Positions 1 to 7,683 of a DNA stretch of 39,757 nt are shown piece by piece (position 1 is the first letter of the stretch; each line of letters opens with the position of its first letter). Where the stretch lies: contig CALVVR010000012.1 in the NCBI GenBank assembly GCA_944363915.1, forward strand, positions 1-39,757, in the 5' to 3' direction. This DNA comes from an uncultured Bacilli bacterium (GTDB lineage: Bacteria > Bacillota_I > Bacilli_A > RF39 > UBA660). The translations under genes were made by a program, and so were the position numbers. Below the pieces are notes generated by a model. It ran no database searches, was not told the origin of the DNA, and worked only from the letters and a program-made list of their open reading frames with translations.

Positions 1-180
1 GTTGGTTCTGGTGTTGGTTCTGGTGTTGGTTCTGGTGTTGGTTCTGGTGTTGGTTCTGGTGTTGGTTCTGGTGTTGGTTCTGGTGTTGGCTCTGGTGTTG
101 GTTCTGGTGTTGGTTCTGGTGTTGGCTCTGGTGTTGGTTCTGGTGTTGGTTCTGGCGTTGATTCAGGCGTTGATTCAGGT
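1..180. repeat. 12-bp tandem repeat encoding TPEP/TPES
   Basis: Fifteen consecutive 12-bp units (consensus GTTGGTTCTGGT on the plus strand) run from the first base to 180 and continue past the window edge. On the minus strand they encode Thr-Pro-Glu-Pro; the two units furthest from the edge encode Thr-Pro-Glu-Ser. A few units carry silent changes (GGCTCTGGT, GGCG). It lies inside the C-terminal part of the wall-binding protein and is probably an extended wall-spanning linker whose copy number can change by slippage. Confidence 0.95.
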
Positions 181-2438
181 TGTGATTCACTATCAACATT
201 CCCACTATTTCCATTATTATTGTTATTTTGATTTTGAAGAAGCTCATTTACTTTATCTTGAACAGCATCGTAATCATAACCAGCCTCTGTTAAAGCATCT
301 TCTCTTTCTTGACCATTGCCCCATTCACCACGAATAACTTCCCAAGCTAATTCGTCAATTGATTTAGAAGGTGGTTGGGCAACCGGCTCTTCAATATCTA
401 TGTCATCAATATCAACTTCATCACTAATGTTATCTTTAGGTAATTCAGGATTTTCAACAAGATCTACTATTTCATTTGAAGGAGCTAATGTAGGGTTTTC
501 TGTTTTAGAACTACATTTTGATAACCCTAATCCTACCGTTAAAGATACTATTACGGCTAATACAGCAGCTTTTACACGTTTCATGAAAGCTTTATCATGA
601 AGTTTCTTTAGAAGAGCATCTTTAGCTTTTTTCCATAAAGCTATAGGAACTGGTTGATCATCTTTATCATCATCACCATTTTCCTTTGTTAAAACAGTTG
701 ATTGATAAACTGGAACAAGTTCAGTTGATTGTTTATCTTTTTCATCAGCAACTTTTTCTTCTTGTTTAACTGGATCTTTATTATCATCTATATTTTCTTT
801 TATTGAAGTAGTCACTGGCTCAACTGGAACAACATCAGGTGATTCCACACCTTTTTTATCATCAGTTTTTTCTTCATGCTTAGCAGTTTTTTTCAAACCA
901 CTAATTATATTATCTAATACTTCTTCGTAATCATAGTAAATTGCTTTCTCACGTATTTTTAGCATTTCTAATTGAACATTTAAGGTGGTTAACTTTTCTT
1001 GATCAGAAGCCATAGCCATTCTATCGACACCTTGTTTTTCACCTAAAGATTTTTTCCTTGATTCTAAAAGTTTAATTTCATTATTTTTTAAAACTTCTAA
1101 ATCTTTTATATATTTCTTAGTGATTAATATAGAATTGTTAATTTGTAAATAAGTCTTAGTTAAACGTTCTATTTTTTCATCAATTTGATCAATTTCTTTT
1201 TTGAGTCTTTTCTTTTCTTTAGCTATTTTATCTTTTTGTTCTTCATATAAAATAGTAGGTAAAATAGCTTCTCTTAAACGCAAATCATCAGCTTCTTTAA
1301 CAAGTTTTTCTTTATCTTGTTTAGTACGTTCAATTTCAATTTCTAAATTTGTTTGTGAACTGCCATAACGTGCTATAATGGCATCACTATATTTTAATTC
1401 AGATTCATAACGTCCAATAGTTTGTTCTGATGCAGAAATGTCATGATTCATAGCTTCAACAGCGAATATAGAAGGTAAATAATTGTTTTCATCAGCCAAT
1501 TTTGCTTCTAAAGCAGCTTTTTCCATTGCTATTTCCGCTTGTAAGCGTTGGTTCTCTTGCAATTCTTCATCAGCATTAGAATAATCTTTTTGTGCTAATT
1601 CTTCAGGTAATTTGCTTCTAAATTCTTGAAGTCTTCTTAATGCATCTTCCTCATTAATACGATTATTCTCTAAATCATCAATCAAACCATTTAACTCTAA
1701 TGGTAAATCAAATGAAATATAAGCTTCACGATTATTAAATGATTCTACTACACTACGTAATTGCATTAGTTTTCTTTCATCAGCTTCTTTTTTAACAGTA
1801 TCAATTTGTGTTTGAGAATGTTTTTCATCTTTTTCGTTAGCACTATCTAACAATGCTTGATATCTACTTTGCATACTAGCTAAACTATCTTTTCTTTTTG
1901 ACAAGTTATCTTTAGCAGCATTTAGTTCTCGCAAATCAGCCGAATATATTGCCATCTGAGATTCCAGCCATGATCTTGCGTCACGAGTATCATTTAATTT
2001 CTTTAATATTTTTTGTTCTTGTTCTGGATCTGGATTTTCACCTAAATTTCTTAGTTCTTGACCATATCTATCTAAATCATTTTGGGCTTCACTTAAAAGT
2101 GCAGTACAAGCTTCTATTTCACCATTGATAAAAAGAATATTTTGATCATTTTTGGTCATATCCGCTTCATTTTGTTTTATATCGCTTTCAACAGTCCCAA
2201 TTTTAGACTTCAAATCAAAAATCCTAGATTGATCACTAATTAAAGTAAAAGAAGGATAATTACTATCATCAGCCAACTTTTTTTCTAATTCTCTTATTTG
2301 AAAATTTAACAATTCACGTTTTTCTTCTATTTCTTTTAACTCTGCTCTACGTGACTCAGCAGTGACTTCAGTGGCTTTATCCGATTTTAATGATAAAGCC
2401 ATTTCTTGTAATCTCTTTAATAATTCTTCTTTTGTCAT
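1..2438 (-). CDS. Large coiled-coil, single-TM protein with a Cpl-7-type (CW_7) wall-binding domain and TPEP repeat; 3' end outside window
   Basis: Start ATG at 2438-2436, preceded by a strong AAAGGAGG site. The frame stays open to the window edge (812 residues visible, no stop), so the gene is partial. Residues 1 to about 515 are a charged, Leu/Glu/Lys-rich coiled coil with no signal peptide. An acidic linker follows to about 600, then one membrane helix at about 622-641. After a second acidic linker, residues about 692-735 (IDELAWEVIRGEWGNG ... AGYDYDAVQDKVNELL) match the CW_7 cell-wall-binding repeat known from Cp-7 phage lysozyme. An Asn-rich stretch and a Pro-Glu-Pro-Thr repeat follow. 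The arrangement implies a cytoplasmic coiled coil tied through the membrane to peptidoglycan. It is the last gene of the envelope operon, 13 nt after its neighbour. Function unknown; a structural or scaffold role is inference. Confidence 0.85.
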   Translation of the reverse strand, partial: MTKEELLKRLQEMALSLKSDKATEVTAESRRAELKEIEEKRELLNFQIRELEKKLADDSNYPSFTLISDQSRIFDLKSKIGTVESDIKQNEADMTKNDQNILFINGEIEACTALLSEAQNDLDRYGQELRNLGENPDPEQEQKILKKLNDTRDARSWLESQMAIYSADLRELNAAKDNLSKRKDSLASMQSRYQALLDSANEKDEKHSQTQIDTVKKEADERKLMQLRSVVESFNNREAYISFDLPLELNGLIDDLENNRINEEDALRRLQEFRSKLPEELAQKDYSNADEELQENQRLQAEIAMEKAALEAKLADENNYLPSIFAVEAMNHDISASEQTIGRYESELKYSDAIIARYGSSQTNLEIEIERTKQDKEKLVKEADDLRLREAILPTILYEEQKDKIAKEKKRLKKEIDQIDEKIERLTKTYLQINNSILITKKYIKDLEVLKNNEIKLLESRKKSLGEKQGVDRMAMASDQEKLTTLNVQLEMLKIREKAIYYDYEEVLDNIISGLKKTAKHEEKTDDKKGVESPDVVPVEPVTTSIKENIDDNKDPVKQEEKVADEKDKQSTELVPVYQSTVLTKENGDDDKDDQPVPIALWKKAKDALLKKLHDKAFMKRVKAAVLAVIVSLTVGLGLSKCSSKTENPTLAPSNEIVDLVENPELPKDNISDEVDIDDIDIEEPVAQPPSKSIDELAWEVIRGEWGNGQEREDALTEAGYDYDAVQDKVNELLQNQNNNNNGNSGNVDSESQPESTPESTPEPTPEPTPEPTPEPTPEPTPEPTPEPTPEPTPEPTPEPTPEPTPEPTPEP

Positions 2439-2451
2439 TATTTAACCTCCT

Positions 2452-3825
2452 TTATTCTTGTAAATTTCTATATTGCATTTGGAATTGATATCTTATTTGA
2501 TCTAACTTATTAACATCAGCTAAATTATGTACATCATATCCCAATTCTCTAAACGCAGTTAACATTTCTTCTAATTCAACATAACCATCAGTGACAGGTA
2601 ACCATTCTTCAAAACTGTCAGTTCCAGTTGTTCCTTCTTCTAATTTATAGTATTTATGAACTGTAGCAGCTGTTGAATTATCTCTAATGGCTCCATTCGT
2701 TGGTGAAGAAATATAATATGTTTTTTCATCAGATGCATTACTAGCACCACTCGGATAATAACTTCTTACATTATCATTGCGATACCATTTCCACATTGTA
2801 TCAGTATATCTATATCCTTCATCACTTTGACATTTAATTCCACTAGTATATATTGTTGTACACTTTTCAGTAGTCCATTCCGACCAGTCACCACATGGAG
2901 GGAAATCTCTATTTTGAAGTTGTTCAAGTGTAACATCAACTATATCAGAGCCATTACAAGTAAAGACAATTACTGGATTTTCAACACTACTGTCACATGG
3001 TTCATCAGAAATAATAGTACCATTGTCACCATCTGAACATATATAACCTTTTGGATAAGCTATTCGCTGTGTACGATATAAAGTTACTTCTTCTATTTTA
3101 CGATAACTAGCACTAGCAGGACGATCTATTGAATAGTTTGTATTTGTTGTACTAGAACCTTTAATAGTATAACCACTAGGTTGTGTTGAGGAATATGCAC
3201 CATTATTCCAATAAGTATTAACTGATTTTTCAGTATACCATTTATAACCAGTTTGTTCATCATCTTGTCCACTATAACCGTTGCTTGGAATAGCATCATA
3301 ATATTCTTTTACTTCATCAATATTAGTTAGATTATTAGGATAATAATACTTTATCCCTGAATTCATTTCTTCACCTAAGAATTCAAACCTAATATCTGAG
3401 TCTTCATTGATATCTGATTCTGTCCCATCTTGCCACATACCATAATTAGTATCTTCAGCTTCACACTCCAAAATTGCTGAATAATGATAAGTTTTACTTT
3501 CTAAATAACAAACTCTAACATAAGTATTTTCTTTATCACAAGTTTCATAATCACTTACCTTAATTAAACCTTCTTGTTCTAGTTCATGTAAAGTTACAAC
3601 AAAACATTCTCCAGTCTCACTTGGCAATAAATCAGGATAAAGTTCATAATACTCTTTAGCAGCCTCAATCAAATCATTTCTTAATGATGGTTTACCACAA
3701 GCCCTTAATAAAAGTAAAATAATAACAACAATCACTACCAATATTAAAAATGATATCAATACACGAAGCCAAGGAATTCTATTCTTTTCTTCATTATACT
3801 CTGTGTAATTGTAATTTTCTTCCAT
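2452..3825 (-). CDS. Membrane-anchored extracellular protein with internal repeat and WSEW motif, unknown function
   Basis: 457 residues. A charged N-terminus is followed by one strong membrane helix at about 18-41, then a large outside domain with many Cys and Tyr. Residues about 48-121 (AKEYYELYPDLLP ... VTLHELEQEGLI ... CYLESKTYHYSAILEC) resemble the C-terminal half of Gram-positive pilin-like proteins; this is an impression, not a database match. Two related segments, about 193-248 (YKWYTEKSVNTYW ... YRKIEE) and 344-397 (WKWYRNDNVRSYY ... YYKLEE), look like an internal duplication. Between them is CGDWSEWTTEKC (311-322), which resembles a thrombospondin type 1 core. Start supported by GAGGTGG upstream. 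It lies between the amidase and the wall-binding protein, so a surface role is likely. Confidence 0.8.
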   Translation of the reverse strand: MEENYNYTEYNEEKNRIPWLRVLISFLILVVIVVIILLLLRACGKPSLRNDLIEAAKEYYELYPDLLPSETGECFVVTLHELEQEGLIKVSDYETCDKENTYVRVCYLESKTYHYSAILECEAEDTNYGMWQDGTESDINEDSDIRFEFLGEEMNSGIKYYYPNNLTNIDEVKEYYDAIPSNGYSGQDDEQTGYKWYTEKSVNTYWNNGAYSSTQPSGYTIKGSSTTNTNYSIDRPASASYRKIEEVTLYRTQRIAYPKGYICSDGDNGTIISDEPCDSSVENPVIVFTCNGSDIVDVTLEQLQNRDFPPCGDWSEWTTEKCTTIYTSGIKCQSDEGYRYTDTMWKWYRNDNVRSYYPSGASNASDEKTYYISSPTNGAIRDNSTAATVHKYYKLEEGTTGTDSFEEWLPVTDGYVELEEMLTAFRELGYDVHNLADVNKLDQIRYQFQMQYRNLQE

Positions 3826-3851
3826 TTAAATTCCACCTCTATAATAATGAT

Positions 3852-3879
3852 ACCATTTTTAGTATTAATTTACAAGAAA
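3852..3879 (-). promoter_or_regulatory. Possible internal promoter before the 457-residue surface protein
   Basis: On the minus strand a TTGTAA-like -35 (about 3874-3879), a 17-nt spacer and a TATCAT -10 (about 3851-3856) precede the GAGGTGG ribosome binding site. The match is only moderate. The gene could equally be read through from the amidase, whose stop is 68 nt upstream. Confidence 0.35.
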
Positions 3880-3892
3880 AAAAAAAAAAAAA
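3877..3892. repeat. Homopolymer A16 (T16 in the transcript sense)
   Basis: Sixteen uninterrupted A residues on the plus strand lie just after the amidase stop codon. On the transcribed minus strand this is a U16 tract without a strong hairpin in front of it. It may reduce read-through into the next gene, and it is a likely site of length variation or sequencing error. Confidence 0.8.
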
Positions 3893-3893
3893 T

Positions 3894-4550
3894 TTAATTT
3901 TTTGTAAAATAAGAAACAAGTCCATCTTTAATGGATTTGGCAACTTTTTCTTGGTATTCCGCTTGTCTTAATAAATACCTTTCATTAGCGTTAGAAATAA
4001 AGCCAACTTCAATTAAAACTCCTGGTATTTGAACACGATTATACAAATAATGTTCATTTAATTTTTTATATTCTCTTTTTGAATTTAAATCTTTGCCTAA
4101 TTGTTCTTGCATAATTTTTGCTATTTTTTCATTTTTTTCATTAATAGTATTATAAAATACTTGAGCACCTCTCCAAGTAGTTGATATATCAGAATTTAAA
4201 TGAATAGATAGATAAATATCCGCTTTAGAACGATTGATAATATTAGCTCTTCTGGATAAATCACTTCTTTTTCGCAACTGGGCATAATTAGCAGATAAAT
4301 CATAATCACCGTATCTTGTCAAATATACTATGGCACCATTTTTTTCTAATTCTTTTTCTATTTCTAAACTTATTTCTAAGTTAATATCGGATTCATATAT
4401 ACCATTCCAAACTGCTCCTGGATCGGGACCACCATGGCCAGGATCGATATAAATCACTTTACCAAATAGGGGTAAAGTATTAGCTCTTACAATTGCCAAA
4501 GTATATAAACTAATTAAAAAAAGGAAAAGAAAAAATAGCTTATTTTTCAT
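3894..4550 (-). CDS. N-acetylmuramoyl-L-alanine amidase (Amidase_3, CwlD/AmiC type)
   Basis: 218 residues. Cleaves the amide bond between N-acetylmuramic acid and the stem peptide of peptidoglycan. An N-terminal hydrophobic segment (about 4-22) acts as signal or anchor; the rest is a single Amidase_3 domain. Zinc ligands and catalytic Glu are visible: H39 in YIDPGHGG, E53, H117 in LSIHLNSD, E181 in VLIEVGFISN. There is no extra binding domain, and the size fits CwlD-like enzymes. It follows the polysaccharide deacetylase by 25 nt with GGTGAT before the ATG. In spore formers CwlD works with a deacetylase to make muramic lactam, which is a tempting parallel; sporulation itself is not shown here. 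Confidence 0.92.
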   Translation of the reverse strand: MKNKLFFLFLFLISLYTLAIVRANTLPLFGKVIYIDPGHGGPDPGAVWNGIYESDINLEISLEIEKELEKNGAIVYLTRYGDYDLSANYAQLRKRSDLSRRANIINRSKADIYLSIHLNSDISTTWRGAQVFYNTINEKNEKIAKIMQEQLGKDLNSKREYKKLNEHYLYNRVQIPGVLIEVGFISNANERYLLRQAEYQEKVAKSIKDGLVSYFTKN

Positions 4551-4575
4551 ACTATCACCATTATAATAATATGAA

Positions 4576-5961
4576 TTAATTAGCTACCTTATGATGTGCA
4601 GAAGGGCTTGTTATATCCAGTGGTGCAAAGACATAGTCATTAGCTAAACCATATTCGATAATTTTAACTACCGCTTTAACACTACTATATTTTGTGTCAT
4701 GTTGTAACACAATATTACTACCTTTTTTTAGACTTTTAATAACATTATTAGCAATTGTACTTGAATTACTTGTTGAAGTATCAGAAGATCCAACATTCCA
4801 ATCAAAATATTTATATCCTCTTATTTCAACTTCTTTGGTTAGAGTAGTCATGATACCTGGATTAAAATTACTAACAGTATTAGAACTTCCTCCTGGGAAA
4901 CGAATTAATTTTGATTTTTCTCCTGTTATTCTTTCAACACGATTACTTATTTTATTTAAATCATCAAAATAGGCATCGATACTTTGATAAACTTTACTAT
5001 AATTATGCGAATAAGTATGTAACCCAATACTATGTCCCTCTTCATAAGCTCTTTTTATTGTAGCATCACTGCCATTATTAGTTACGAAAAAAGTAGCTTT
5101 AACATTATATTTTTTTAATATATCTAATAATTCGTTAGTATAACTACTTGGTCCATCATCAAAGGTTAGATATATTACTTTATCGCCAATTGGAATATCA
5201 GGATTTTTTTCATAAACATAAACAGTTCTTGTTACTTTAGTTGTATTATCTAAATCATCAGATACTGTATAAGTAATAGTATATTTTCCAACTTTATCTA
5301 TGTCGACATTATTAGTTATTTTTACTTGGTCAGTAATATTTCCCAAACAGTTATCACTAGCAGTATATCCTGGTTCTTTATACTTTTCGCCTTTTAATAA
5401 GTATATTGTTTTATCACCTTTCAAACTAATAATCGGTTTTTCTTTATCTTCATAAATAATTGGCAAAGTTAAACTTGAAGAATTTCCTGAACTATCAGAA
5501 ACTTCTAAAATATATTCATCATTTTCTATTTTTGTCATAACTTTATCTGTAATATCTTGATCATAGTTGTCAAAAGCTAAATAATTAACTTCAAAATCAT
5601 TATTATTTGGACAGGTTAAAATAGATTCTTGAGTTACATTTATGACAGGTTTTTCCTTATCGACAACAGTCACTTTTCTTTGAATTTGTTTTTGATGAAA
5701 AGAAGAAGAAATTGTATAGTTCACAGTATAATCTCCTAGTTTACTAGTATCGATATTACTACTTATTTCTATTTCTGGTTCATATAAGCAAAAGCCAAAT
5801 ATATCACTATAACAACTGTAAGCTCCTTTTTCCTTATACTCATCAAAAACATTAACTTCTATATATTCATCACCATTAAGATTTAAAACAAGGTGCATAG
5901 TTAGAGTATAGAAAAGGAAAATACCAATTAAAACAGTTATTATAATCCAAATTTTTTTCAT
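4576..5961 (-). CDS. Polysaccharide deacetylase (NodB domain) with N-terminal Ig-like domains
   Basis: 461 residues. Predicted to deacetylate N-acetyl sugars of peptidoglycan or a surface glycan outside the cell (carbohydrate esterase 4). Order: membrane anchor about 4-25; three Ig-like beta segments, about 31-100, 101-172 and 173-250, the last with the GEKYKEPGYTASDN ... VGKYTITYTVSD pattern of bacterial Ig/DUF5011 domains; NodB domain about 260-450. NodB motifs: TFDDGPS with D268/D269, HTYSH with H315 and H319, RFPGG at 354-358, and HDT at 421-423. The metal-binding Asp-His-His triad is therefore intact. First gene of an operon with the amidase. The exact substrate cannot be told from sequence. 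Confidence 0.9.
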   Translation of the reverse strand: MKKIWIIITVLIGIFLFYTLTMHLVLNLNGDEYIEVNVFDEYKEKGAYSCYSDIFGFCLYEPEIEISSNIDTSKLGDYTVNYTISSSFHQKQIQRKVTVVDKEKPVINVTQESILTCPNNNDFEVNYLAFDNYDQDITDKVMTKIENDEYILEVSDSSGNSSSLTLPIIYEDKEKPIISLKGDKTIYLLKGEKYKEPGYTASDNCLGNITDQVKITNNVDIDKVGKYTITYTVSDDLDNTTKVTRTVYVYEKNPDIPIGDKVIYLTFDDGPSSYTNELLDILKKYNVKATFFVTNNGSDATIKRAYEEGHSIGLHTYSHNYSKVYQSIDAYFDDLNKISNRVERITGEKSKLIRFPGGSSNTVSNFNPGIMTTLTKEVEIRGYKYFDWNVGSSDTSTSNSSTIANNVIKSLKKGSNIVLQHDTKYSSVKAVVKIIEYGLANDYVFAPLDITSPSAHHKVAN

Positions 5962-5979
5962 ACTAACTACCTCAAACTT

Positions 5980-6014
5980 TCAAATTATATTATAGCATTT
6001 TAAATATATTAATT
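5980..6014 (-). promoter_or_regulatory. Promoter of the envelope operon
   Basis: The minus strand has a TATAAT -10 preceded, 17 nt upstream, by a weak TTTAAT -35. It lies about 30 nt before the deacetylase start. An AT-rich inverted repeat (TTTGTTT ... AAACAAA, about 6020-6045) sits just upstream of the -35. Confidence 0.55.
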
Positions 6015-6049
6015 AAATGTTTTTGTTTGGTTAATTGTTAAACAAATGT

Positions 6050-6075
6050 CATATAAAAAGGTCTTATTCGACCTT
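6050..6075 (-). terminator. Intrinsic terminator after the RluA-family gene
   Basis: On the minus strand AAGGTC, loop GAATAA, GACCTT followed by a T run. The hairpin overlaps the last codons and stop (6064-6066) of the pseudouridine synthase gene, so it closes the methyltransferase-synthase operon. Confidence 0.85.
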
Positions 6076-6723
6076 AAATATATTCCATGGATAACTATTT
6101 GGTAAAGGTATTTGAAATGTTATTTGTTCTTTAGTAACAGGGTGGATAAAAGATAGTTTAGTAGCATATAAAGCTATTTTTTCTTTTGTTTTTGCATAAG
6201 GATTATATCTTTGATCACCATATAAATAATGCTTACGGTGAGCAAATTGAACTCTAATTTGATGGGAACGTCCTGTTTTTAAATTTATTTTAACTAAAGA
6301 TAAATTATTTTCTTTATTATACTCTACTAATTGATAGTTTAAAATGGATAATTTACCATTTTTATCAACTGATGTTGTGTTTGTTTTTTTGTCTTTTAAT
6401 AACTTATCTTCATAAATTCCTTTTTCTTCTACTTTTCCCATAACTACAGCATGATATTCTTTTTTTAATAAATTATTTCTTACTTGTTCACTTAATCTTG
6501 AAGCTGATTTACTTGTCTTAGCAAAAACCATAATCCCACCAACCGGTCGATCTAAACGGTGGACTAATCCTAAATAAACATTACCTGGTTTATGATATTT
6601 TTCTTTTAAATATTGTTTTAACATAGTTAGTAAATCTAAGTCATGACTATCATCTTCACACACTGGTATATTAGGTTGTTTTACTACGACTAGTAAATGA
6701 TTATCTTCATATAATATCTTCAT
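6064..6723 (-). CDS. RluA-family RNA pseudouridine synthase
   Basis: About 219 residues from the chosen ATG at 6723 (an in-frame ATG at 6747 would add eight residues). Converts specific uridines in rRNA or tRNA to pseudouridine. The family motif HRLDRPVGG holds the catalytic Asp (residue about 58); further conserved blocks are GRSHQIRVQ and LYGDQRYNP. There is no N-terminal S4 domain, so it is a short, RluA/RluC-catalytic-core form. The 5' end overlaps the methyltransferase gene by 17 nt, implying translational coupling. The start is chosen because MKILYEDNHLLVV begins the family's first beta strand. The target site is not predictable. Confidence 0.88.
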   Translation of the reverse strand: MKILYEDNHLLVVVKQPNIPVCEDDSHDLDLLTMLKQYLKEKYHKPGNVYLGLVHRLDRPVGGIMVFAKTSKSASRLSEQVRNNLLKKEYHAVVMGKVEEKGIYEDKLLKDKKTNTTSVDKNGKLSILNYQLVEYNKENNLSLVKINLKTGRSHQIRVQFAHRKHYLYGDQRYNPYAKTKEKIALYATKLSFIHPVTKEQITFQIPLPNSYPWNIFKVE

Positions 6724-7579
6724 TTTCCCATCTTCCATAAATTCCACAAGGTAAAACTAAGTCATTGTCTTTAATTGGTAAACCAATTTCACCAGCCGTT
6801 ACTTTACCATGATACTTATTTTGCAGTGTTGTTTTTAAAATATTATATAAAACGGTACTTGAAATACCAGTTGTATAAGCATTAATTAGAAAAAATAATG
6901 GTTCATCACTTAAAATATTCATACATTCATTAATTAAGTTAGATAAATTATCTTCAAATTTCCACATTTCACCATTAGGGCCTCTTCCGTAACTCGGCGG
7001 ATCCATAATAATTACATCATATTTATTACCTCTTCGATATTCTCTTTTGACAAATTTTAAGCAATCATCGACAATAAATCTAATTTTATTATTTTCTAAA
7101 CCGCATAATTTCATATTTTCTTTTGCCCATTCGACCATTCCTTTAGACGCATCGACATGAACAACATCAGCCCCTGCATAACTAGCTGCCATCGTAGCTC
7201 CACCGGTATAAGCAAATAGGTTTAAAACTTTGATTTTTCTTTTGGCATTTTTAATTTTATTGATTGAAAAATCCCAATTAGCAGCTTGCTCAGGAAATAA
7301 TCCAGTATGTTTAAAATTGGTTGGACTTACTTTAAATTTTAAATCTTTATATTTAATTATCCAGAAATCTGGTAATTGTTTTTTATATTCCCAATATCCA
7401 CCACCTTTATTAGAGCGATGGTAAAAAGCATCAACATTATTCCATAGTTCTTTATTAACAATTGGCCACATAGCTTGAGGATCAGGTCTTCTTAAAATAA
7501 TATTTCCCCATCTTTCTAATTTTTCACCATTGCCAGCACTTAAACATTCATAATCAAGCCACTCATCACTTAACAACAT
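6707..7579 (-). CDS. Class I SAM-dependent methyltransferase, RlmI/RlmK-like
   Basis: 290 residues. Likely methylates rRNA, as judged by similarity to the SAM methyltransferase family that includes RlmI and the C-terminal half of RlmKL. N-terminal part about 1-105 (WGNIILRRPDPQAMW ... HTGLFPEQ). SAM-binding motif I is NLFAYTGGAT at 120-129; VDAS (about 142-145) is the acidic loop; motif IV is DPPSYGRG at 193-200. The protein lacks the PUA domain of RlmI. AAAGGTGAT precedes the ATG. It overlaps the pseudouridine synthase gene, so two RNA-modifying enzymes are made together. The specific nucleotide is unknown. Confidence 0.85.
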   Translation of the reverse strand: MLLSDEWLDYECLSAGNGEKLERWGNIILRRPDPQAMWPIVNKELWNNVDAFYHRSNKGGGYWEYKKQLPDFWIIKYKDLKFKVSPTNFKHTGLFPEQAANWDFSINKIKNAKRKIKVLNLFAYTGGATMAASYAGADVVHVDASKGMVEWAKENMKLCGLENNKIRFIVDDCLKFVKREYRRGNKYDVIIMDPPSYGRGPNGEMWKFEDNLSNLINECMNILSDEPLFFLINAYTTGISSTVLYNILKTTLQNKYHGKVTAGEIGLPIKDNDLVLPCGIYGRWENEDII

Positions 7580-7596
7580 AAAATCACCTTTGAATA

Positions 7597-7605
7597 ATTA
7601 TATCA
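7597..7605 (-). promoter_or_regulatory. Extended -10 promoter of the methyltransferase operon
   Basis: The minus strand reads TGATATAAT, an extended -10 (TGnTATAAT), about 18 nt before the ATG. The -35 is poor, which is usual for extended -10 promoters. It is divergent from the plus-strand DUF2207 promoter. Confidence 0.6.
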
Positions 7606-7633
7606 CAAATTAATTTCATTTTATATTTTTTAT

Positions 7634-7661
7634 TTGTAATAATGATTTTATCATGTATAAT
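7634..7661 (+). promoter_or_regulatory. Promoter of the DUF2207 gene
   Basis: The plus strand has TTGTAA (7634-7639), a 16-nt spacer and TATAAT (7656-7661), followed by GGGAG before the ATG at 7684. The spacer holds a small inverted repeat, ATGAT-TTT-ATCAT (7642-7654), which might be an operator or may be chance. Confidence 0.6.
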
Positions 7662-7683
7662 ATAATTAGAGAGTTGGGAGAAT

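Noticed and set aside
1-180. CRISPR array
   Set aside because: Units are 12 bp with no spacers and code for protein repeats.
2-337. Plus-strand ORF of alternating Val-Leu
   Set aside because: It is the mirror of the TPEP repeat in the minus-strand gene, which has a start, ribosome binding site and recognised domains.
7642-7654. ATGAT-TTT-ATCAT inverted repeat in the DUF2207 promoter as an operator
   Set aside because: Five-bp arms in AT-rich DNA are easily chance; mentioned only with the promoter.
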